From contig QEOQ01000448.1 of the NCBI GenBank assembly GCA_010279815.1, positions 4,554-17,705 of the forward strand: a stretch of DNA of 13,152 nucleotides. The letters run 5' to 3'. The notes under the pieces are model-generated. The model had not been told where the DNA came from. It did not search any database and was given only the letters and a program-made list of their open reading frames with translations. Source of the DNA: Brachionus plicatilis (Eukaryota > Rotifera > Eurotatoria > Ploima > Brachionidae). How positions within the stretch are numbered: the first letter of the stretch is position 1; each line of letters opens with the position of its first letter. The translations under genes were made by a program, and so were the position numbers. Positions 7,915 to 13,152 of the stretch are shown in pieces.

Positions 7915-8615
7915 AAGAGGAGGGGACCGAGTACAGATCCTTGAGGAACCCCGCTAGTGACCGCCACCCAATCTGATACTACTTCACCAATCACTACTCG
8001 TTGCTTACGGCCGCTTAGGAAAGATCGGATCCACTTGATGAGTAATACTGGAAGGCCGTAAGCCGCTAGTTTAACGAGTAGCAGTTCATGAGACACCTTG
8101 TCAAATGCTTTCTCAAAATCCAAATAGATTACATCTGCCGGCTGTCTGTGACTCATGCAATTTGTTAAGAAATCCATAGTTTCTAAAAGATTGGTTACGC
8201 ACGCCTTGTGAGCCATAAAACCATGCTGTTTATCCGTAATGAGCTTGTTCTTCTCGAGATGTTTGACGATGTAATCCTTGATCAGCGACTCCAAGACTTT
8301 GCATGGAACGGATGTGAGAGAGACTGGACGGTAGTTACTTGCCATCATTCTACTGCCCTTTTTATGAATTGGCGATACATTAGCAATTTTCCATTCATTA
8401 GGTAGTTTTGACGACATCAAGGACTTCTCGAACATGTACGAGAGAGGCGAAGCAAGTGACTCGGCACACATCTTAAGTGGGTGTGTGCCTATCTGGTCGA
8501 CTCCAGCCGACTTATCACTGTTTAAGTTCTTGAGTTTCGCCAAAACCTTCTCCGGAGTTACGACATCCTCAATTGTAAATCAATTCCGCACTGATAACGA
8601 CTTCTCTCGAGGGAG
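7912..8615 (-). pseudogene. LINE-B reverse transcriptase, motif C region deleted
   Basis: From about 8575 the frame runs TIEDVVTPEKVLAKL, SDKSAGVDQI, then NYRPVSLTSVPCKVLES, KQHGF, motif A VIYLDFEKAFDKVSH (Asp 142 counting from the Met at 8543) and motif B SGVPQGSVLGPLLL (197-210). Right after it the expected IYINDL and FADD motif C are absent. The sequence passes within a few bases (about 7912-7920) to the C-terminal 'Y..SDIDVI' block in another frame. By comparison with the family, well over 100 codons are missing. The polymerase active site is therefore incomplete. The upstream join to the endonuclease contains a frame change near 8615 and an in-frame TGA near 8580. Confidence 0.9.
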
Positions 8616-8617
8616 GC

Positions 8618-9996
8618 GGCTAAAATACCGAGAAGAAGAAAGCATTTAGTATTTCGCAGATGCTCACTTTGTCTGTGACGATTTTGTTATCGATGTCCGT
8701 CAAAGCTGCTATGCTTTCTCTTGACGAGTAGTGCCGGTTCATGTAGGAATAAATTTGCTTTGGATTTTTTTTTGCCGCCTGAACTAGCTTCATCTCGTAT
8801 TCGATAATGCTTTTTTTAAGCACGTGCTTTACTCTCTTGCATAAATCTCTGTGCTTGCTTCCCAGCTGCTCATTGTCACTGTCGATACGCTTGCGGATAA
8901 AGGAACGTCTCTTCTGGCGAACGAGTGAAGCAACTTCGTAATTCCACCATGGTGGTTTTGCGTTGAGAGGCTTCTTCCGTCGCCTTTTGACGAATAACTT
9001 CGCGGCCTCGCCGAAGATGCCAAGAAAATTTGAATAAGAATTTTGCACAGACCCTTTCTGTGCTGCTCCTCGCCAATTGTAATTTTTAAAATACTCACAC
9101 AATGCGGCGAAATCACCACTACGCCAATGCAGTGTTCTACTGTCGAAGGCTTGCGACCTCGCAGCTCTGGAGTAAAGTTGGGAGCTCAAGCTACAGTGGT
9201 ATCTAGAAGAGTTTCCGTCTAGAGGATGGCCTCTCTTTACATTTGTCACACGGTTTGGATCGCTAACCAGCACAAGATCTAAAAGACTAATCGGATGTTC
9301 GTTACAAAAGAACGTCTCTTCTTTAACCATCTGCACGAGACTTGAGTTGCTAATTGCATTACCAACAAGGCAGTTCTTCGTTGATGCATCAATGAGCATT
9401 GGTGCGCCGTCCTCGTTCCACTCGACATGCGGCAAATTGAAGTCGCCCATAAGAATGATTCCAGAATACTTTCCGCTTCTTAGCAAGTTTGAGGTAGATT
9501 CAAGTGAGGTCGATATGGCAATATCTGAATCGCTCGGACAATTGGTGTCGTTTTGCGGTGGAGGCCTGTACATGCAGCCAACAAGTAGTGGTTTTTCATT
9601 CTCTATCTTGATAGCTACCCATATCTGCTCACAACAAGGGCAAAGAAAGCTTACCTCCGACGTCCTGTAGACTTCATAGCACGCCTTAACGTTTAAGCAT
9701 ACTCCTCCACCTTTCTTGTCACCGTTGCGGTCTTTTCTCAGTAATTGATAACCATCAAGCTCGGCAACTGAGCTCTGATCAAACCAGGTTTCGGGGATGC
9801 CGAGAATGCTTGGAGACGAACTGGCTGCTATTAATTCAAGAAAGTTCATTTTTTTATTTAGACTGCATGCATTCGTGTACCAAAATCTGATACCATCTAC
9901 ATAACTTGATTCTGGTTTGAGACAAGACATTTGCGACGAGAAGCTGTTGAAGGAGGCTAGTGATGACGAGAATGAAGACGAAGGCGAAGATTGCGA
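8618..9996 (-). pseudogene. LINE-B ORF2 N-terminus: AP-like endonuclease and linker
   Basis: Numbering from the Met at 9930: WYTNACSL (18-24, catalytic Asn region), GIPETW (44-49, catalytic Glu), GGGVCLNV (74-81), YRPP (121-124), GDFNLP (162-167) and SLLDLVLVSD (215-224). These are the endonuclease/exonuclease/phosphatase motifs that nick target DNA. The final SDH motif is replaced by SSRYHCSLS (241-249): the Asp position reads Tyr and two extra residues precede it, so nicking activity is probably lost. PPWWNYEV and KKNPKQIYSYMN then give the typical linker, and the frame ends at FFFSVF, TAG 8620-8618, where the family normally continues. Upstream of Met the frame stays open in a Ser-rich stretch back to TAA at 9999-9997, so the true start is uncertain. 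Confidence 0.9.
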
Positions 9997-10263
9997 TTAG
10001 AGCGCCGAGCTGTAGCTTGATTCATCAGAGCTTTGGTTTCGGTTCATAAATGTTTCATATATCGGCGAAAAGTGTTCTGGAGCCGATCGAGCTATTTCAA
10101 CTGGTCCCGCTGTATCATTAGAATGGACAAGCAAAACATCACTCATCGAAGAGTTTGCTAAGGATCTAGGTGTTTTTGTTTTGACAAGTGCTGGAACATA
10201 CCTTGATAAAGGCATTGTTTGACCAAATGAGGCAATGGTCGAGTCTAACAGCGCCTTTCGCTG
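9997..10263 (-). pseudogene. In-frame linker between LINE-B ORF1 and ORF2
   Basis: After the ORF1 stop (TAG 10266-10264) the same frame is open for 88 codons to TAA 9999-9997, including a Met at 10215 and a C-terminal Ser-rich end (NRNQSSDESSYSSAL). The Ser-rich character continues unchanged after TAA into ORF2 (SQSSPSSSFSSSLASF). ORF2 may therefore originally have started upstream of the TAA, which would then be a later nonsense mutation. I recognise no domain. Confidence 0.6.
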
Positions 10264-11097
10264 CTAGACGTTATCGGGGACTGAAACAATTAGCCTAAGC
10301 TCACCATTTCTGATTCCCCAGAACCTCTTCTTGTTGTCGTCGCACTCTTTCACCTTGACTATTCGCCCGTTAACTGTTGCTGTTGCAGTTAGTTCACTGT
10401 TTCTCCGATCCCGCTCTTCCCTGAGTTTTTTATGGGCGATTCTCTCGCTCGGCGTAAGATCTTCATTAATATAGACTCCTTTTAATTCCTCAGAATTACG
10501 TAGCTTTTTGCTATTGCCAAGCATGTCCAACTTGGAACTGACACTGTCCATTCCAACGACGAATAGGACTCGCTCGATATTGGACCCCGCTGTCTCCACT
10601 GCCCGAACTGGCGTTTTTTTAGTGATACATCTTGCTTTCTTTACTTTGGCCTCTGGTACTCCAATTGCTAAGGCCAGTTTTTTTGCAAGAATCATCTCTT
10701 CATTCTCCTTGAACATGCTCACTGGGATTGCAGCTATAACGTTCTGAGCTCTTTCCTCCTTCCTCCTTCCTCCTTAGCTCCGAAGCCACAGTTGCCATCA
10801 TCGCGGCGGCCTTGTCTTTCTTATGGGCATTACCCGCAGCTACATTTGCCCAGTTAAACGATAAATTCTCTTTTGCAACCTCTTTGCTACTTTTTCTTAT
10901 CTCGCCCATTTCTATCTTTAGCGCTTCGTTCTGCTCTTTCAATTCTAGGATACCATCGACGAGGCCTTTGATCCAGGCGTGTTGCCTCCGAATAACCGAT
11001 GCAAGTTTAGTGTTCTTAGGATTCTCTAATAAGGTTCCGGCCAATTTGCTTCTGTCGACCAGTTACGTCGGATTTCAGCAAGAATCTCTGCTGACAT
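10264..11097 (-). pseudogene. LINE-B ORF1 (RNA-binding chaperone-type protein), frameshifted
   Basis: An ATG at 11097-11095 opens MSAEILAEIRRNW and then needs a one-base shift near 11045 to continue into the frame holding LENPKNTKLASVIRRQHAWI and a probable coiled coil (GILELKEQNEALKIEMGEI). A second shift in a 7-bp repeat at 10752-10774 leads to the C-terminal frame with GVYINEDLTPSERIAHKKLREERDRRN and RFWGIRNGEL, typical of ORF1 C-termini in CR1/L2-like elements. It ends with TAG 10266-10264. The family protein binds element RNA and has coiled-coil self-association. The Met at 10716 is internal; in-frame AQNVIAAIPV precedes it. Confidence 0.8.
10752..10774 (-). repeat. Three tandem 7-bp units inside LINE-B ORF1
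   Basis: The plus strand reads TTCCTCC three times in a row, then TTAGC. Because 7 is not a multiple of 3, each unit gained or lost changes the frame. The protein frames on the two sides differ by exactly the amount that one unit would cause. Confidence 0.85.
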
Positions 11098-11128
11098 TAT
11101 TCTTAGTATAATGTCAGCAGAGATTCTT
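11080..11128. repeat. 21-nt fold-back at the LINE-B 5' terminus
   Basis: Bases 11080-11100 are the exact reverse complement of 11108-11128, with a 7-nt spacer TCTTAGT. The left arm is the genuine LINE-B 5' end on the minus strand, holding its ORF1 ATG and first codons. The right arm is an inverted copy, so the same ATGTCAGCAGAGATTCTT also reads on the plus strand. AT-rich flank starts directly after the right arm. Confidence 0.9.
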
Positions 11129-11482
11129 ATATAAAATAAAAATTTAATTTTATGCTAAAAAGGTGCAACTAAGTTTGTTGCACTATGTTGCAGTATTATT
11201 TCAAAAATTTTTTATTAACTTTGATTTTAATATATTAAAAAATGAAGAATTTTTATTCAATTTGTATTTGAAATTCACAATACCGTTTTGATGTGGCATT
11301 AGTTATGTAAAATTTTAATATAAAAGTTTCAAAAAAATAAGGTTGAAAATTTATTAACCGTGATTTAGAATCGGCAAAATGACTAATTAATCTTTTTTAT
11401 AATAATAATAATGAGCTAAAGCGGGAGACATGAGGAGCGAGACTAATGAATAATTCGCTATGTTCATATATTGATGCAAAAT
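11129..11482. other. AT-rich region, no supportable gene
   Basis: Contains a small hairpin (GTGCAAC 11163-11169, GTTGCAC 11177-11183, 7-nt loop) and an ATAATAATA microsatellite near 11400. Part of it may be eroded Tc1-like transposon sequence, because transposase remnants start shortly after, but I cannot see a convincing left end or DNA-binding domain. Confidence 0.5.
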
Positions 11483-11645
11483 TGGTAGAAACAAAGTTGA
11501 CCTCAATCGTGCACTAAAAATCGACTCTTTTGAACGAATGGCTAAATGTACCCGATGAATTTGCGAAAAAATTATTTGAATCAATGCCAAAGGTATTTGT
11601 GCATATTATGATGCAAAGGGTGATCATTTTAAATACTTAAATTAG
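11483..11645 (+). pseudogene. Tc1-like transposase C-terminal remnant
   Basis: Plus-strand segments in shifting frames resemble the transposase end: a TGG followed by K.S and DLN (11499-11507; compare the family's 'SPDLNPIEN'), then NEWLNVPDEFAKKLFESMPK (about 11531-11590), then in another frame DAKGDHFKYLN, TAG 11643-11645. Tc1 transposases typically end in '...L..SMP.R...VI.AKGG.T.Y'. Between DLN and NEWLNV there are far fewer codons than usual, so there is also an internal deletion. The catalytic DDE triad is not present. The right terminal repeat follows directly, supporting the assignment. The minus-strand open frame at 11387-11590 is a shadow. Confidence 0.75.
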
Positions 11646-11647
11646 TA

Positions 11648-11852
11648 GTCGTCTTAACTTTTGTGCACTTTTTTTTCCCCGAAATTTTATCACTATTTTT
11701 TCTAAATTAATATATTCAGCAATTCATTTTTTGCATTTTAATTTAATTAATTATGTTAATTAATAAATTAATAAACAGAAATATTCCTATTAGCCTTCTA
11801 TTCTGTTTGTTTAGAAAAAAAGGTTTTGCGTCTAAACTTTTGTGCAATACTG
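11648..11852 (+). repeat. Right terminal region of the Tc1-like element (IR/DR type)
   Basis: The outer end at 11828-11852 reads GCGTCTAAACTTTTGTGCA then ATACTG, followed by TA (11853-11854), the Tc1/mariner target dinucleotide. An inner direct copy, CGTCTTAACTTTTGTGCA, lies at 11650-11667, just after the transposase stop. Two such copies per end are the IR/DR arrangement of some Tc1 elements, where each is a transposase binding site. The matching left end is not in the window. Confidence 0.75.
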
Positions 11853-11924
11853 TATTTACGATTATTATATTCCATATGCTTTTAGATTTAATATATTGTG
11901 GGCAGAAATGATTAAAATAGTGAT

Positions 11925-12289
11925 AATTATGCCAAAGAAAAACACTTGTGCAGCGAGCGAGTTCACTGTTGACTTGACGCTCAGTATGGAGTCCTTCTGA
12001 TACGTCCGGTATGATTCGAACACAAGATGCATGAGCTCGAGATAAGTGGCGCGCATGTTCCCCTCCACACAAAAACTCACCTACACCACAAACCACTTGA
12101 TCAGCTCGAACTCTTCTTCCAACTGTTTGCTATTTACTGGATCCTAGTCTTGTTTGCTCCCACTAAAAGCTGAGCGCACAGATTTCCCTAGCGGTGGACG
12201 CTCTCGACGTACACTAGCTGGTCGTATTGTAGGTCATCGAAAACGGAATCACATTCATATATTTTATTACACATTTTGCCGAAAAACAT
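11925..12289 (-). pseudogene. Unrecognised broken coding-like block
   Basis: I do not recognise this protein. On the minus strand an ATG at 12289 opens MFFGKMCNKIYE and FDDLQYDQLVYVESVHR, interrupted by TAG at 12190-12188, then CAQLLVGANKT. A frame change near 12140-12150 leads to NSKQLEEEFELIKWFVV, a TAG at 12083-12081, then, in the same frame, MRATYLELMHLVFESYRTY and SILSVKSTVNSLAAQVF. Three protein-like stretches in order on one strand, with a composition richer in GC than either flank, argue for a decayed gene or transposon ORF. A GTGAGT follows the second TAG (12080-12075), so an intron boundary is possible. It lies beyond the Tc1-like right end and may be host DNA. Chance cannot be excluded. 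Confidence 0.4.
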
Positions 12290-12701
12290 TCCTACCTTTT
12301 AAAAGCAATCAGAAAACTGTTTACCATACTATATTTTGAAATGAAAAAAAATGTATTTTATTTATTAATATTAGAAAAAGAATTAAATTAAATTTTAGTC
12401 AAATTAAGTAGATTCAGCCAATTCTCTTTTATGTACGCTTAGTTTCGACAATTTAATAGCGAAATAATGAAAATGTTGGAAACTTGATAGTCAAGAATTA
12501 AGAAAAAATCAAAGAATGCCCGACATCAGTATATTTTACAAAATTGATTTATTTATAAAGCCATTTTTTTTAAGTGAAAATCGCCAAAAAAAATTGCATA
12601 TCTTGAAAAGCAAATTTTTGAGTAATGGACAACTTTTTATATTCCTCAATTTTACAATTATCATTTTATGATTATTTTTTTATTCCTACTATGTGTACTT
12701 T
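12290..12701. other. AT-rich region, no supportable gene
   Basis: Stops in all frames, many A and T runs, no motif I recognise. It separates the unrecognised coding-like block from the tandem repeat tract. Confidence 0.55.
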
Positions 12702-12850
12702 TCTATTATTCAACTTTTAAATTTTTTTACTTATTCAACTTTTCAACTTTTCAATTTTTTTTTTTTTTAAACTTATTCAATTATTCAATTATTCTATTAT
12801 TCAACTTTTAAATTTATTAACTTATTCAACTATTCAACTTTTCAATTATT
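12702..12850. repeat. Degenerate tandem repeats built on ATTCAACTTTT
   Basis: TCTATTATTCAACTTTTAAA starts at 12702 and again at 12793, and similarity continues for about 57 bp in both copies, a direct repeat with a 91-bp period. Within each copy, TTATTCAACT-like units repeat at about 9-11 bp. The tract stops where LINE-D coding begins. Confidence 0.75.
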
Positions 12851-13152
12851 CTTTTCTATGATTCAAAAAAAGCCTCTTCTTTACAAGATCCTTTAAATTA
12901 TAGACCAATTAGTATAACGAGTTGTTTAGGAAAGCTACTAGAACGCATAGTATATTCAAGATTATACAATTATTTGGAACAAAATTCACTCCTTATCCAG
13001 GAGCAATCTGGATTTAGGAAACACCGGCGAACATCAGATTTTCTTTTCTTTTTAATTCAAAAAATTGTGGAATCATTTAATAGAAAAAAAAAGAGTTTGC
13101 AGCCTTTTTTTTGATATTTCTAAAGCCTTTGATAGGGTTTGGCATGAAGGTT
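12842..13152 (+). pseudogene. LINE-D: non-LTR reverse transcriptase, fingers to motif A, partial
   Basis: From 12860 the plus strand reads DSKKASSLQDPLNYRPISIT, then LGKLLERIVYSRLYNYLE, EQSGFRKHRRTSD and LIQKIVESFNRKK. This is the standard start of a jockey/CR1-like RT (the 'NYRPISLTS...GK..E', 'Q.GFR..R.T.D' order). At the A9 run 13084-13092 the frame moves by one base, and motif A follows as CSLFFDISKAFDRVWHEG to the window end. Nothing before the RT domain is visible: the open frame runs back into the tandem repeat tract, so the copy is probably 5'-truncated near 12850. Motifs B and C lie outside the window. It resembles the family of LINE-C. Confidence 0.88.

Larger units (their letters stand above)
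7400..11100 (-). mobile_element. LINE-B: near full-length CR1-like non-LTR retrotransposon, dead
   Basis: On the minus strand: ORF1 (11097-10264), an in-frame linker (10263-9997), ORF2 with AP-type endonuclease (9996 to about 8620), RT (about 8615-7912) and C-terminal domain (about 7912-7492), then a 90-nt 3' untranslated region with a hairpin and a short triplet repeat tail. The domain order and the microsatellite-like 3' end instead of poly(A) fit the CR1/L2-like group. Composition is clearly richer in GC than all flanking DNA. Every coding block carries at least one break. The 5' end bears an inverted 21-nt copy of itself. Target-site duplications cannot be shown; both flanks contain only ATATA. 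Confidence 0.9.

Noticed and set aside
8208..9670. Plus-strand open frames at 8208-8405, 8434-8649 and 9347-9670, and extra minus frames at 8829-9119 and 8876-9076
   Set aside because: All overlap the recognisable LINE-B endonuclease and RT coding in another frame or strand and show no motifs of their own.
10508..11111. Plus-strand open frames at 10508-10747 and 10812-11111
   Set aside because: They are antisense to LINE-B ORF1, whose motifs and coiled coil are on the minus strand.
7396..11133. ATATA at both LINE-B flanks as a target-site duplication
   Set aside because: Five bases of AT in AT-rich DNA is not informative, and the fold-back obscures the true 5' boundary.
11191..11215. CAGTATTATTTCAAAAA as a possible left end of the Tc1-like element
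   Set aside because: Only the first seven bases and CAAAA resemble the right end, and the preceding dinucleotide is TG, not TA.
12004..12030. GATTCGAAC inside GGTATGATTCGAACACAAG, which looks like a reversed tRNA T-loop
   Set aside because: The stem has a mismatch and a wobble, and no anticodon arm, D arm or acceptor pairing is found at the right distances. The same bases are better read as part of the coding-like block.
11743..12096. Minus-strand open frame of 117 codons
   Set aside because: It crosses the Tc1-like terminal repeat and AT-rich DNA; a different frame over 11925-12080 looks more protein-like.
12154..12339. Plus-strand open frame of 61 codons with an Arg-rich start
   Set aside because: Arg-rich composition arises from CG-containing codons antisense to the minus-strand block at 12289-12190. 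No recognised motif.
1..13152. CRISPR array, bacterial operon, prophage or toxin-antitoxin system
   Set aside because: No regularly spaced identical repeats, no ribosome binding site and gene series, and all recognisable proteins are eukaryotic transposon types.

Overview
The window reads as a stretch of AT-rich animal (eukaryotic) nuclear DNA made almost entirely of decayed transposable elements. I see no intact gene, no recognisable host gene, no rRNA or tRNA gene, no CRISPR array and no bacterial-style operon. The reverse transcriptase fragments remind me of elements from monogonont rotifers (Brachionus type). That is an impression from protein style, not a search result.

Layout. 1-1587: a short non-LTR RT scrap (1-80), a repeat block (81-237), then a minus-strand LTR retrotransposon 5' end read from high to low coordinates: 378-bp LTR (1587-1210), primer binding site (1207-1196), frameshifted gag-like gene (1195 to about 240), cut off before pol. 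1588-3480: AT-rich, no gene, one 22-bp palindrome. 3481-3962: C-terminal end of a non-LTR reverse transcriptase (LINE-C, minus), whose upstream edge is repeated in inverted orientation at 1-80. 3963-4600: a small intron-like structure and the second copy of the 81-237 block. 4601-5486: AT-rich with a hairpin and a homopurine tract. 5487-7395: LINE-A (minus), a 5'-truncated RT gene with several frame breaks and a damaged catalytic motif. 7400-11100: LINE-B (minus), a nearly full-length but dead CR1-like element, visibly richer in GC than its surroundings, with ORF1, an endonuclease, an RT that has lost its catalytic FADD region by deletion, a 3' hairpin and a short triplet tail. Its 5' end carries a 21-nt fold-back. 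11129-11852: AT-rich DNA and the 3' end of a Tc1-like DNA transposon (plus) with the right terminal repeat. 11925-12289: an unrecognised, coding-looking but broken block (minus). 12702-12850: degenerate tandem repeats. 12842-13152: the fingers and motif A of a fourth non-LTR RT (LINE-D, plus), running off the window.

Nothing here functions together as a pathway. The interest lies in the record of insertion, truncation, inversion and small-indel decay. I did not find convincing evidence of a new biological system. The items most worth a second look are the order-swapped inverted duplication (1-237 against 3883-4600), the fold-back at the LINE-B 5' end, the 7-bp duplication in LINE-B ORF1, and the unidentified block at 11925-12289.
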